Source: Torymus aiolomorphi (lineage: Eukaryota > Arthropoda > Insecta > Hymenoptera > Torymidae). From it: DNA of 64,000 bases. The stretch spans positions 230,825,876 to 230,889,875 of the forward strand of contig CM070873.1 in assembly GCA_036365515.1 (NCBI GenBank), in the 5' to 3' direction. Both the position numbers and the translations under genes were made by a program. Below the pieces are notes generated by a model. That model worked only from the letters and a program-made list of their open reading frames with translations. It did no database searches and was not told where the DNA came from. This document shows positions 38,501-52,624 of the stretch, piece after piece. Positions within the stretch are counted from its first letter, which is position 1. Each line of letters begins with the position of its first letter.

Positions 38501-40925
38501 TCCTTTCTCTTTCTTTCTCGGCCGCAGAGAGCGAGCGCAGGCTTTTTCTCAATGGGCTTTCTTTAGAACCAGAGCTCTCTACGCGCATCGTAATTGCGAT
38601 TATCGTTTGTTTTTCCAAGCAGAGTGTATGAGAGACTGCGTACGCGTCCATGGGAATGTTTATAGTGGATATATTCTTTATTAAGATTGTGCCTTTTCGA
38701 GTTGAAGAAGTGTACTTGAGAGCTTGTTTTGTAAATACGGGCGTTATAGTTCATATAAAATTAATGTCAAACTTTTGTTCCTCCCCCGCGAAAAGAGTCT
38801 GTGGATATGTATATATATTCGTGTGTCTTCTTTGTTTCGATACCTTCAGACCTTTTAGGCTCGATGGAGGCTATCCAGAACTTTGCTCATAATGCCGGTA
38901 TATAAAACGGGATCTGTTTAAACTTCTTCCAACTCGTTTCTTTTCTTGTCGAAACGTTTCACTGAATCAAATGTATATATATACTCAGTTTATGTACTTT
39001 TTGTTTCAAATGATGTTTGAAAATACATGACAAGTAAGGAAACTTTAGATACGGACATTTGTAAAAGTATAACTAATAGTTAAAGATAATTTGTTGATAG
39101 CTCGTGTTGTGTTGTGCGAGCTTAACGAACTGTAATTGATAAGCTCATATCAGGCTTTGAACCATAATTCTAAACGAAAAATTCATAATATATCGGCTTT
39201 TTAAAAAATAATCATGTTAATGTGTATTACATAGTACACTATAATTGACATTACATTTTCGTTTTGTCAAGTAATATTTAAGTTCATCCAAGCGTTAAAA
39301 AGTGTTCTCCTTGTAAAACCTAATTACATGAAAGTGCATATTCTAATTTACAACCTAAATCATAGTGATAATTTAAAAAAATAAAAAGGAATTCGTTCAT
39401 AAAATATTCATATGCTTGTACGTATTATTTAATCTCAACGTATACCCTTCAATTATTAATTTACTTCATCGTTAATTCAACGTTAATTCAACATCGTTAA
39501 TTCAACGATGTTGTTTTAAATAATAAATTTGAAAAATAACAGTATATACGCATAGGGGTTTTTGCTTGCAATATTAACGAGTATGTGTTCGTAAATACTG
39601 ATAATATTTATATTATTCCCCATTCTAGGAGTATACATATGGAAACACACACATGTTTCGAAGCGTCATAAATCGATGAAAAAAAGGTAACCAAAATGCT
39701 CGAATCGCGTTTACCAAATTACCTGCTTTCAAACCGACACGGCTATCATTTTCGAACAGTTATTCGAGCATCACACATCAAAGTCGCAATATACAGAAAT
39801 TTAGCGTCGCTTCTCGCAGCACACATTCAACACAAATCCGGATTCCTCTCTTTCTCTCTCCAACCCTGCTGGCATTAAATTTGGCACGAAAGCGCCCCTC
39901 GGCAACCCCGATATTTCAAGTCCAACGCGTAATTACCAATTAGGCGGAAACGCTCACACACGCACTGAAAAACTGGAAACTCTCAGGCTGGGGGGGCTGG
40001 TACGCTTTCGGATTACGGCTCTTAACGTCGTCGTCTCCTAATCGCCTGTCGCGATAAGCTTAATCGGCTCACCGCTCGCTCGCGCACGCGCACGCTTGGA
40101 AATTCAAAAGCGCGGAACGTTGCAGTAGAGTAACAGCCGCGCGGCGGCCAATGGTGTTATCATTCCGACGTAACATATACACACCCGGCGAAAACAAGAG
40201 TAAAAGTAAATTGAAAGGAGAGGCGTCGCGAGAATTCGCGCATGTGTGTGTATGCGTATATACGTGTATATATGTATATACGCGGGGCGCGTTCGCGTTT
40301 GCTCGGGAGAGGGAACGCGAGCGAGCGAGCTCGGGCACATAAAATCGATTTCGTCGGCCGCGGCCCTGAACGTCGGCCTCCCTACTACTTCCTTCCTCCT
40401 CCGCGCTCTCTCTCTCTCTTTCGCTCTCGCTCTCTCTGTCATACACACGGCTGGCTGTGCTACCACCGCCGCTTTCATACAGCGGCTGCCATCTACGAGC
40501 GGCTTTTCACTTCCTCGCACTCCTCCTCCTCCTCCTTCTCTCTTTCTGCGCGCGCGCGATTGTTCTGGATGCGCGCTGCGCGCAGCACACCCGGTCCTCT
40601 CGCTCTCTCTCTCTCGGATTTTGGGGCAGGTCAAGCCATGACACGCGAGCAACGCGCGACCCAGCCGTCTTCGCGGCTCGAAAATCGTTGTTGCTGGTGT
40701 ACGCGAGCGATTTGGTATAATGCGTGCTGACTGGAGGAGAGAGAGAGGCAGAGTGTAGCGCAATCTGCAAAAGGGGATTCTCTCTTTTTTCCTTTTTTTC
40801 TCTTTCTCTTTCCTTCGGCGGTAGAGGCTTTATTAATCCCGTCTTAGCATAATTTCGTTCTCTTTCGCCGAAGCGGCGAGGAATCGAGCGAGCAATTAGT
40901 TTGCGTCGTATATAGGTCTTACCTG

Positions 40926-40927
<2 letters not shown>
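35575..40927. other. No gene seen
   Basis: CpG-rich at 35580-36560, 37670-38600 and 39990-40760, AT-rich at 36780-37480 and 38900-39700. Also present are a 12-base G run near 36097, poly-T near 36797-36820 and three short CGTTAATTCAA copies at 39470-39504. Acceptor-like tracts at 36638 and 36776 lack any partner donor or open exon. Confidence 0.5.

Positions 40928-41001
<74 letters not shown>
40928..41001 (+). repeat. (CA)n microsatellite, 74 bp
   Basis: Uninterrupted CA array. On the minus strand it reads as a GT tract leading into GAGCAG/GTAAGA, a chance donor-like sequence. Confidence 0.97.
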
Positions 41002-41004
<3 letters not shown>

Positions 41005-44000
41005 GTACGTGGTTTTGAAGAAAGTAGGCCATTGCGTTTTATCTGGCGGAAATCATCTTTTCGGTTCGAAATGAAATTTGGCATTGCCATGTAACGTGGA
41101 AAATGTTGGAATCATTATCATTAATGGTAGTTGCACTGTAGTTTGGTGTTAACTTTTTGCGCTTATGAAGAAAATTAAGGCCCGAAAACTGCAGTTTAGC
41201 TTTTTAATTGGGATTTTTAAATAAAGAATAGCGTACTTTCATCATAAAGTTTTCAACTGGAATGTCTCGTATATAAACACTCGAAAATTAAAAAAGTTAT
41301 TAAAGTTTTAAAAATCTTTTCAGTGTGACGTCAGAATACAAAGCACTTCTTGGGAATTTCATCGTAAAAGAAATGTAATAATACCGAGTAATCCTTTTAA
41401 TACGTGTATACTAAAAAAGAAAAATCGTGAAAATCACTTTATTAATAACAATTTCGTGTTTATCATGAGGTAACTCTTGTTTAGTAGTAGGTTTAGCTAT
41501 TTGTTTATTACAAATATATTTTGTAATTATAACAATTAACGATTTATAGTATATAATGCCACAGGTATCTTCTGCGATTTAATTATCCAAGCGGTAAATT
41601 GAAATGTCACCTGATTGAATTGAATGCATTAGTTCAATACATGCACATTTTATCATTACGTATTTCAAGAATGATATGTTAAATAACGTTCTTTTTAGAG
41701 TTTTATTAAACCTTTTAGAGCATAAATGTGTCATTCCGTTCTGGTGAATATACTATTATTTCTCGAAAAGAATGGCTATCATTTTATTTGATTGTCATTT
41801 ATTTCAATAGACTGACTTTCCACCCTAAGAAATTCAGAAAGTATTGTTATCGTGAGAAAATTTCACCGTATAATAAACTATATTATTTATAAATCTTTGA
41901 GCTCTCATCGAAATTATTAAATCTTATTATTTTTGTTTAACTATAATGCTGACATTTTTGTGAATAAAATATTTCTAAATTTGTGCAAAATTGTGAATAA
42001 AATCTTTGCGAATTTGTGCTAAATTGAAAATTAGTCGATGAACGATGCTGATTTTCATCATTCTTGTCAGGAACGTAAAACTCATTCGGAAGCTTCTTAC
42101 ATGATTCACCACTGTCTTATTATTTGCTTTACGCGCTTTTTTTCCTCGCCAACCAAACTGTCCTACATCTTAACGATTTTATCGCGTCGCAAACTTTATT
42201 TGCCACATTTTTTCAACACACGCCGCGACTGCAACTTCTAAATTGAACTTTTCCCCTCCTGATAATTAATTAATCCATTGTATCACCTTCTTCAATCTTC
42301 TCCAAATTGCTTCTTTTTTGCAACAACGCTATTAATATGTCATCGCTTGACTAGAGTTTCGGGAATCAATTTCATCGAGGGCCCAGGAGTCGATTATATT
42401 GCGTGATTGATGTCTTTCGTAGACAATGGAATGCAAGTCATGGTGAAATTTCCGAAGGACACGCGGAATGAAAGTGCTGTATGGCTTACGCGAGATCTTG
42501 CGCTTGCATTGACATTGAAATGTTTTACAAGCGAAATATTGTTGTAATAGAACGAAACTACGTGGCATATCCATTTCCAATTCTCCCATTTCGATTATTT
42601 ATTTCTTTCGGATCGTTGCGTCACGAAAAAAGTAAATAATGCGAAAATTTCGCATTATGTGTGTATGTGGCACGGCTAACGTCTGACGTCAGTTTTACTT
42701 TCATAAAGAAAGTTCTTTTTTAAAAGAAACTAGGTTCAGCTCTTACGTAACTCCGATGACTAAAGAGTCTGCGCGTTCTTAGAGAAATCATTATTCTTCG
42801 TATAAGAAAGCGAAGTACCCATACTTCTTCAATCTATTACATTCTGAGATTACTTATTATTATACCAGCTGTAATTACGTATATTGCGCGAAACAATGGA
42901 GAAAATGGAAATAAATGATACACCTGAGTGAGATTCAGCCTCGATTTTCGCGGTCAGCACCGCGGCTGCGACTGCTACCCACGCCAACGCCAGCCGTCGC
43001 CTGTGTCTATACAAAACTGTATCCGATGACCATTTTTAACGCGTGAACTTGAACAGCCAATGATGAGTGGTAGTAGTAGTAGTATGTGCACACATTAATA
43101 TGGCTCTCAGGTGAGCGAATCGACGCCTGTTTTTCTCTCACCGCTTCATAATGGGATCACACGTTTTTTGATCGAGGCTTTATTCACGTCTGTATATATA
43201 TTCGTCGACCGATGACACAGACAGCTCACTCGCTCCGGCGCGCGATCCATCAACGACGTAAACAACACCATACTCTATTCTCGCCGAAAACACGCTCGAA
43301 CTCTAAAGGCGCGGAAAAATGTCGCTAATAATTGCGCACGCGAGAGATGAGATAAACATCGCGGCATTTTCCGAGAAAGCGCGCAGAACCTTCGCACCAC
43401 CGGCTGAGGCAATTAATCCGGGCGGAGGAGGAGGGCGAGATGCGAAAATCGTGACTCCGACGCTGTCCTAATGGCTCTCTGCTGCTCCGGATTGGCGTAT
43501 GAATGGCACTACTATACCGCAGGTGTGTCTACGTGTGTGCACACTGGCATTCACTCCGCTCGGAATTCCGTTTAAGGGCAGAGCGAGCGAGTGAGCGAGC
43601 AGCGATCGACTATTACGTTTCGCTGATACGCGCGACGCGAGTGCAGCCAGCTCGCGTCTCAATGTCGTGACCGCGACTAGTTTGCGCGCGATTGGACCGG
43701 GCGATCGATTTTTAGGGAACCCACGGCCCCGCCGATCGGTCACAGTAGTCCGCGTTTACGGAAACTCTTTTCCAAGAGCGATTACGTGTGTATGTGTACA
43801 TGTAGAAGTGCGAATGTATATATAGTGTTTGTAAAAGTATATGTGTTTGCGTCGAGGATGGGAGAGGAATACGGTTTACGTATAGCCTAAGGGATCGCGC
43901 GAATGAGGGGGCATATAGGCGGATTCGCGAGGAAAAACTTGATTCCCTTACTCCTGGGAAAAGTCGGCGGGATATTACAGTTAAACTTGGCAAAGAAAAC

Positions 44001-44932
44001 GTATATAGAGCTATATGTGCGAGGTGGTGTATGGAGCAAACGAGTTGGGAAGGTTCAGGTTCAAGACGAACTTCCCAACAACTGATGCGTCTGGAGATTC
44101 CGCGGGGCTAACGGGTTCTGAAATTTCTTTTAAATTCGCTCGTTTTTGCTCCCCCCTCCTCTCGCCAACTCTATATGGCGGGTTAGAGCTCCAATCCATC
44201 CTGTCCGCCCTTTTTATACTCGCGGCTAGATTTTACTTTGATTGGATGCTTTTTCCATGGGTTCTCGTAATTTAGAAAATATTTTACCGTATAAAGGATG
44301 AGTTTGATTTAGGTGGGGTTGTGCAATGCGCGCGAATGGAAGTTATTGCGTCATCGCTGTCGGATGATGGTTAAATTCATTAATATTTAGTATAGATAAT
44401 TCATCATTTACATAGAATGATTAAATTGAAATTAACTATCGAATCATGTTCACGATGTTTATATTACAGGACAAAAAGTTAATTAGTATGTGCACTGTGA
44501 TGCAATGTTTCAGAGTAAAATGTATACTGTAGTATAGATACATTAAAAATTTAAAACAGTCAAGGAATGCCATCATCAATTTATGCTAAATGATTGCTCA
44601 ATTCCATCTAAACGTATACAATTAACTAATCAATAGTGCAGAAAATTGAAGCCTAATTCGATATTCCATTATCAAAAATTGCATTCCTCGCCTATGCCAA
44701 TCTACGCAGAGACACGCGAATTAATTATCTCGATTATGATCGAATAATTACCATAAATTATATTCCGCCCAATTTCAACACTGAAACATCGAATTCGGTT
44801 CCCGAAAAACTTCATCTCTCGTTTCTGCCGTCAGCTGGATGGCAGCGACAACAGCCACATATATTCCCTCTCGCGCCGAACCTCGCTCTTTTATTTTATT
44901 TTATCTATTTAGACGCTAGCGCACACGTGTTC
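41002..44932. other. No gene seen
   Basis: AT-rich to about 42900, with a tandem pair of a ~33-bp unit at 41959-42025. A CpG-rich patch lies at 42940-44260, and then AT-rich DNA resumes. No coding domain is recognisable. Confidence 0.5.
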
Positions 44933-45188
44933 TACACGGAGAAAAATGGTGTAACAAAAATTACTATATTTACAGTAATCGTGGGACAGACTTAAATTAT
45001 CATAAAATTTACTACAATTTATAATAAAAATCCCCATGTTTTGAGTAATTTTTACTATGCACATAGCAATTTTTACTATAAATTGTAGTAAATTTTATGA
45101 TAATTCGAGTCTGCCCCAAAGTTCCTATCGAACATAGTAATTTTTCTTACATTTATAGTAAATTTTCCTAAACATTTCTCTCAGTGTA
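44933..45188. mobile_element. 256-bp fold-back MITE, TA-flanked
   Basis: TA plus CACGGAGAAAAATG on the left (from 44933) is inverted to CATTTCTCTCAGTG plus TA on the right (to 45188). Most of the interior is also palindromic, with ATCATAAAATTTACTACAAT mirrored about 60-70 bp downstream, so the whole unit could fold into one long hairpin. TA borders fit Tc1/mariner-type insertion. No coding frame. Confidence 0.87.
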
Positions 45189-48100
45189 CAAACACTTAAG
45201 AACGCGCGGAGAAGGAAAAAAAATCTACGCACTCGTTCGCGAAATCGCTTCTAAAAGCCGTTCCATTAAAAAAATCCCCCGTGATTTTCGACGCTTCTCG
45301 CGCGGCGAAAAGCGACGAGAGACGTATTGTCGAAGGAAAGGAAGGAAGGAAGGAAAAACAACACATTTCGCGCGCATCATGGCTTCGTCAACGTCAGTCA
45401 GCAACGGCGACGACGGACGGCAGCGAACTGGCAAAATCTGGGTCATTGATTCCGTCTTTCCATGAGCCCGTGCGAAATCGCGATCTTCTCTCTCACAGCC
45501 GCCGCCGCCGTCGTCGTTCGTCGACTGTTACAGCTTAAGCTGCTGTCGTCGAGGCAAGAGAGTTTACGAGTATGTTTCTTTTTTTATTGTCGAGGGCCAG
45601 CTCAAACAATGTGTCACCGTAAAAGCTGTTATATAATGGTAATAGTTGTAGTACTTCGCGCGGTGGTATGGTTTGTCGTCGATGTCTCTCGCGTTCGCCG
45701 TACGTAAATTTCGAAGTGTAGTGTTGGAAAAAGTGTATAGATGTGGGTGCTATTTGAATACTGATAAGTTGATAATGAAAATGATATTTATATAGACTAC
45801 CTATACGGCTTCGACGATAAAATCGTTGTAGCGTTGTTCCTCTGGTTTTTCTTGATTTTCTTCTCGTTTATCTTATCTTACAATAGTCCGATTCAATGTT
45901 TACTTTGTTCTTTTATTCAACTTTTATTACATATTTTAAATTTAAATGCCTTATTGCTCCAAACACCTATGCTTATCTGCAAAGATTAGATAAATTATAT
46001 GGATACCAGCGATTATTATTTGTCACATTTCAAATGTTATTCTATAGTTTTTATCATTTTAGTGAATGAACATACTTAAATTTAAGATCTTTTGTATGAA
46101 AATTGTAAACTCGTTGTAGAAAACATAATTTTCATGTGAAAATAGACTACTTTCGCTATCAAGAACCATTCCAGTACAGATCGAATTTGTTTATAGGAGC
46201 ACATAGCGCTTCCTTTAAAAGTAACAGCGCGTGCTTAACTTAATTTCTATCTCCGTATTGTTGGAGAATGAAATATCGAAGAGGTCACGGTAAATTCAAA
46301 GTTATTTATACGCGCGGTATCTCTTAGCTGAATTAATATGCGCGAACTCACAATCAAGCCACTGTACATAACGACTTCCGTGAGTCTCTCCGTAGAGCTT
46401 CGAGAGGGAAAAATATTTACAATTAAATGGAATTACAAATGGCCCGGTGGCGATTCGCTCGCTGATTAAACCAAAGGCGGCTCCGATTTCGCGGCTCCTT
46501 ACGTATATACACATTCGCTTCGCCCGCGCGCCCGTTCTTATCTCCCCGCAAATGGGCATTTTCTGCAAAAAGTGCAAATCACGAGATTCCTAGCACATTT
46601 TTTTTTCTACGCACGGTATTATATGAGTAACATTATATACACCTCGGCGCAGATAAGCCCATATAACCCGAATGCGCACGTTTGTAGACGTTCACGCGCA
46701 TGCTCGCGGTGTTACTTCATCCGCTTTAATTAGCATAATATATCTCGACAAAAGAAACGCCGCGTGTATACGATAGCCGTCGTCAGCACCTTTCTGCGTA
46801 TTACACGCGGAATAATATGTATGCCGAAGAAAAGACACGCATCGCATCTTTGAACGGGTATAATACGCTGCCGAAATTCATCGGGCGCGCGCGCGCGCGC
46901 GTAAATGTAAACGAATGCGCGAAATACGCGCGCTCGCGTGCGCGGGATTTTCGCGGCATGCATGTAGGTATATATATCTGCCGCGCGCGAATCGACCGAG
47001 ATCTCGTTTCGCTTATCTGGGTCATTGATTCGCGCGCGCGCTCGCTGGAACCTCCGACGAAATCGCGAGGACTCGTGTGTGTGTGTGTGTGTGTACCCAA
47101 CACCACGACTCTTTTTCTCGCTCGCAGCTCTCCTCCCACACCGAAGGAGAGATTAGGAGATGGATGAAAATGTAATTGCGCGGGTTCTCATCGTTGCCTA
47201 TGATCACCGAATAGTAGGGACGTTTTTCTTTCGTTCGTGCGTCATGTTTTCATGCCGTCGAGTTCTCGGTTTTAGTTGGACCGAAGTGTTGTTTTTTATT
47301 TTTTCAGGATTCTTTTCGTTGCGTCGGCCGGGCGCGGTATTGTCGATTCTTGGGTTTCTATAAACGTAGGATGAAATTAATTGTATTTTGACAGAGTTTC
47401 GTCTTTTTGTTGTCAAAGTTGTCGTGGGCTGATGTGTTTGTTTGCGCGGGTAGTTATTGGGAGTCGACCCTACGTTCAGAGTTAAGGTTTTTTTACGCAC
47501 GCGTGGGTTGTATTAGTTGTAGTAAGAGTAACTTTTATTCTAAATTTTTAACTTATAAATTAAATATAGTGGTGTAGATCATGTGTGTACAATGGATGAC
47601 GTTTCAAAGATTGGAGAAATACTTAAGTGCTCCAATTTCTACGATTGCTATCAGTCAGAAATGCCATCTACCTATTTATTTTCAGATTATTATTTTCAAG
47701 AGAATACCTACTATATTAGTTTTTTTTTATATTAAGCAATCTAAAGTTGTAATCAGCAAATTACATGGACCGTTAAAGCAGGTTAGACCACTTAGGTGCA
47801 AAACTTTATTCCTTCGTAATCTTGAAGAACACGACTTTCTTATAAAATTACTGAGAAATCAACAAAGTTTTTCGAAATGAAACCTGCAGCTGTATATGCA
47901 TACATGTCTTACAGGGAACTTCGTCTGTAGTGACACATTTATCGGTCTTACCCACTACGACTTGTTCTACTTCCGTAGAGTATTTCCGTGCTTTTACTAT
48001 TTATCAATGATTGAGTTTTCCTTCAGTCCCAAAGAATCGTCAATATATTGTAACATATCACCTCTTTTCAAACTTATTTTAAATTTTACCAGATATTAAT

Positions 48101-49738
48101 ATAAATATATTACGAACCTATTCCCGTCAAAAGAGACCCAATTTTATCCTCAAAAACGTGGCTGATAAAACATTCACCACGAGGAAGTAATCAGCCAGTC
48201 TCACTTTTCAATCCTTAATCAACTTTCTGAATTACTTAAAAGCGCCCCCTCTCCCTGATCGCGACCGGGGAAAACCTACTTTCCCAGTGCATAGCCTCAC
48301 GCTCCTAACTCGGATAATTCCCTCTTGGCAAAAAAACACAAGGGGGAGGAAAAAGACTTTGTCGTCATAGCGCGACGTCAACTTTCCTCAGAGCTGCGGC
48401 CTTGTCTCATGTATGACATGAAATTTCTACGGACCCTTGTGAACCACACGGCTAACTCTGCCGGCACGCGGGCAATCGAATTATCCGGAGCCCATTCTTC
48501 ATACTGTCGCTGAGAGATAGATCCACTCAATATACTCTTCGTGGGGCTATATAGCCTCTTTCTTCTTTTCCTCTCCTCCCTCGTGTATCTCAATTATCTC
48601 GCACGCACGTACCCCCGCGGATTAAGCTCGCGCGGAAAGCTCGCGTCGTGCCCCGTAGCAATTTCTCGGCGATCCGCTGCGCGCTATCGTGACGCAAAGA
48701 GCCGAGAGTTACGTCACCGTGCGAGCGCCTGCGAGAGAGTATAAGAGAGCAGCGGTTGCGCGCGTCGTCGGCATGGCAACGCCGTAATTTTCTTCCGCGA
48801 GTGAGGAGGTGTGTTTCTCACTCTCGCAAGAACGCGTGTGGGTTGTGTGTGCCTCTGTGTTTCGAATTCGCGCATATAGCAGCGCTGCTTTTCGCGAACG
48901 CGCCTTTTTTCAGTGAGAAACAGGTACCAATGGTGGGGATGGTATAGGTGCGCGAGAAACGCCTGACCTTCGGACGGTGAGATGGGTTTAGGATGTTTCG
49001 CGCGCCGTTGGATGTTGTCATTTTAATTGGGAAATCATTTTTTTTTTTCTTGATTATTTTGGATAAACAAGAAACTCGTGATATATGCTATTTTGTGGAA
49101 TACTTTGAATCTTCTGATGAAAGATGTGTGTGCGTTAATCATACTAGTTGTGTTTTTCTTTTAAATTTTATATGTAGAAATAGACATGTGTATATTAAAA
49201 TAATTGAAATGCACATTATTTGCTCATATCGAATATTGTCCCAGAGCTGTGGTGGTCAAATCTGCTTCAATCTGGTATAAAATGGCGATACTCTTATATA
49301 TACCTACCATAGATTGCTTTCATTTTCACCAATTGACTTATCAATTTCGTTTTATATGTTCTTTTTATCAACTTAACTTAAATTTCGGTAGTTTATTCGT
49401 CTTTCTTTAAGTGCATTTAAATAAACTAACAAGTATTCAAGTAACCAATAGCAATAAAAACTTTGTAAAGTAAATATTAGTAACTATTCATACTATATAT
49501 AACGACATTATGTTAATTGTGTCATTTGCAAATGGATATTTATAGTTGACATGTAGAGACAAAAATTCATTAGTCACAAGCGAATGGTTAATAATATCAT
49601 TTGTACTATTTAGTAGACACACTTACAATTGAATCATGAATAATTAATTTTAATTTAAACATTTTTCCCATAAATAAAATAAGTAAAATAATGCAGAACA
49701 TGTATCAATGAAAACATCTCCATATCAGATAAATGATC
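45189..49738. other. No gene seen
   Basis: CpG-rich at 45200-45710, 46480-47160 and 48520-49000, with a CG run at 46886-46902 and a GT run at 47077-47093. AT-rich elsewhere. A strong acceptor-like tract (pyrimidines then TTTTCAG ending 47307) is present, but no matching exon was found. Frames at 47581-47880 and 47896-48099 lack recognisable domains. Confidence 0.5.
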
Positions 49739-49747
49739 TCCATTTTA

Positions 49748-49974
49748 TGGGTCTGAAGTTCGCAACGTTGTGGTGCAACGAAATAAAAAAAAAAATTATT
49801 TTGCTTCATGGTACGTTATACTAATTAATATTAATTTTGTGTGCAGATTTAGTGTTCTTTAGAATAAAATAACTTTATAAGAAAGTTTTAGATGAAATTT
49901 CGATTGTTTAATAACTTAAATTAATTGTAAGAAATTATTTCGTTGCATTCCAACGATGCAAACTTCAGACCCAT
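49748..49974. mobile_element. 227-bp MITE with 9-bp target duplication
   Basis: The terminal inverted repeats are about 38 bp, with outer ends TGGGTCTGAAGTTYGCA. Left and right copies share a GCAACGAAATAA block. TCCATTTTA occurs at 49739-49747 and again at 49975-49983, a perfect 9-bp duplication. Nine-base duplications are typical of Mutator-like elements (hAT elements make 8), so I assign it tentatively to a MULE-type non-autonomous family. A second copy lies at 62220-62768. Confidence 0.85.
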
Positions 49975-49983
49975 TCCATTTTA

Positions 49984-51984
49984 ATATCAGTATAAAATTC
50001 AGCTATAAAGCAAAGTTTGGTAAAAATAACAAAACCTAACTTTACAATTTTTAGAAACTATTGAAATTATTTAAACAATGTATTGCGAATAACGGCGGAC
50101 TACTTCAAAGCCGTTAGTTTACTGTTATACCAATAACGTAATTAATTTGTAGAATACATTTTGCGAGTTTGATAATATAAATTTACTACTCGTTAACCGT
50201 TAAAGTTATTTTGAGAAAATGAAAAACGTTACGATGCCATAAAATTGTAATTTTCCTCTTTTTTCCGCGCGGCCATTATCTAGAACAAAGACGTAGATCG
50301 TGACATTCTAATACCTCAGGTGTCACTACAAGCTTTGACGTCAGAGAGCCACAATTAAATTATCTCTTCGTATTTTTTCCATATTTTATGAGAAAGTATA
50401 AAAATAAACTCTCAATCATCCTTAGCATGCAGTAGCACCAAACGAGACTTATCAAGGAAATTATGACCTCGCGACAAAAGTTCTCTTTACTTAACATTAA
50501 TCGCTAAATTCCATTCCAAATAATATACGCAGTCTCGCTTGAGCCAGGACTTCATCTCATACGAATCTATTTGTTTATATACATACCGAAATTACGTGGT
50601 ATCGTGCGCACTTCACAACTCGTTTCGTAACTCCCATCCATTTTCCAACAGCGATTCAAAGTCACAAAATCTTCCATACATCCATCAAGTGAATTTTCGT
50701 CACTCGAAAACGTCGAATTATTCTCGCAGCGATATAATCAGAATTCGATTTCGCATCATATCCCGCGAACGAAAAGAGGAGGAGCAAAGGAAAGAAGAAT
50801 CGTCGCATCGAATTCTCTGGCCTGTCTGCCCCCCCCTCTCCCCGAAAGAACTCAGCTGAAAAAGAGCGTCGAGCGTGCGTGCGCGCGCGCGCCTTGTATC
50901 TTCTCTCTCTCTCTCTCTTTTGCTTGCTCGTTCCCCTGAGGTTTGCGAATTTTGAGGTCAGTGGGGCATCGCTGGCGCTGCTGTGCCACCGCCGCCACCG
51001 ATGACGGAGCGCCGCGCGCACTAATCGAACGCTCGCAGCCGGGCGGGCTCTCTCTCGTTCTCTTGTATACGCTTATACTGCACCTACCTGCACGCGGGCG
51101 TCTGTATGTGTGTGCAAGGCATGCGCGCGGAGCTTTATCCCACTTTGCAGCGCTGCCCGCGTCGCCGCGCGCCGGGAGGTTTCGTAATATTTCGGAGCAG
51201 CGCGAGCGCGATCGCGCAAGCTTGCGAGAGTGGCGGGGCCGGAAGTCAGCGAAAGCTCGAGAGGCGGGCGTGCTTTCTCTCCCCTTTTTTCAACGTTTTT
51301 CTTTCGCCGCGATATATACACACAGAGGCGACACGCGCGCAGCGCTCATCCGAAAAGTTTCAACTCCATTGAGCAACGCGCGTCTAATTTTAACTTGTGG
51401 ATTTTTTAGATATACGCACACGCGTTACGCACGTATATGTGCGTATTTGTCGGTGTAATAACGGTATGGAGAGGAGAACGATTAAGTAAGCTCTCCGTCT
51501 GTTTTTCTTTTCATCTCGTATACCTATATATACAAACGGTGGTATATCATAACGAGGCGCGCGCGTATAATTATTGCGCAACGCGCGTTCGCGAGACGGA
51601 CATCGCACGCGCGTATGATGCAGATTTAATTAAGTGGCCATAAGCGCCGTAGCATCATCACAACATCACACACAAGACAGAACCGTAACGTAACGCCGCG
51701 CGGCTTGGCTAGGGAATTTTCAGCGCGCGCGCGCGCGCGCGTTCTGTCATCGCGAGCTGGAATGTCGCGCTACTGCTACTGCTCTACCTCCGTCGCCGAG
51801 TATATACGCGTGTGATGCTTATATATTCGGTGTCAATATTCCGCGTAATAGCATACTTATATACTTTCACCTTACATCAATCACGCGCCAAGTACTTTCA
51901 TCTCTATCTCGCTCTTTCTCTGTAGCACACGCGTGTGTCTGTGTGCGCGATAGCGAAAGTCGCGTAAGCCCCGCTTTTTTCGCT

Positions 51985-51989
<5 letters not shown>
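49984..51989. other. No gene seen
   Basis: AT-rich to about 50500, then CpG-rich to 51960 with a CG run at 51723-51741. The open frames of up to 171 codons in this patch are Arg/Ala-rich chance frames. Confidence 0.5.
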
Positions 51990-52053
<64 letters not shown>

Positions 52054-52123
52054 GAGCGTTGAATTATTCTACCGGATACGCGCCGGGGATTTGCATCGTC
52101 GCGAGAGGAGCGTATAGAAAGAG

Positions 52124-52154
<31 letters not shown>
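51990..52154 (+). repeat. Two (GA)n arrays
   Basis: GA runs at about 51990-52049 and 52124-52154, separated by CpG-rich DNA. Confidence 0.96.
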
Positions 52155-52156
<2 letters not shown>

Positions 52157-52624
52157 ATCGATCGAACGATCGACGACGACGAAAATCCAAAGCCGACTGC
52201 GACTGCTGCGCGAGCGAGACACACGCGCATACATATATACACAGCCAGTCTCGAATTTTATGCAAAACAGATACGCAGCAGCGACGACGATGGCGACGCG
52301 GCGAAAAAAAGCCAGTCGTCCTACCTACGCCGCGCCGATCGATCTTCGCCGAGCTACCGCTCTATGTGCTTTGTGCGCGCTGCTATACTAGTATACTATA
52401 CTACAACCACTGTGCGTGCACGAAATAGATATATACATCCGAAAGCTGAATTCTCGTGGTTTATCTCGGCGAAAAAAATGAGACTGTTATGCCGCCGCTG
52501 ATACAATTCGCGCGCGGTGTGTCTGGAAATGCACAAGCGAGAACGTGACATTGAAAAGCTGTCTGAAAAGTGAGAGAATGTTTAGGAGACGCGTGTGTCT
52601 GTGTATATATGTGTACGCTTGCGT
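52155..52624. other. No gene seen
   Basis: CpG-rich sequence up to the apparent 5' truncation point of the LINE fragment. Confidence 0.5.

Noticed and set aside
40910..40932. Minus-strand GAGCAG/GTAAGA following a GT array
   Set aside because: The GT microsatellite is not a proper pyrimidine tract; probably chance.
43108..43118. CTCAG/GTGAGC as a ratchet site
   Set aside because: No pyrimidine tract upstream and AG-free distance not convincing.
47287..47308. Strong acceptor-like tract TTTTTCAG
   Set aside because: No open exon or good donor follows within a normal exon length, so I do not call an exon.
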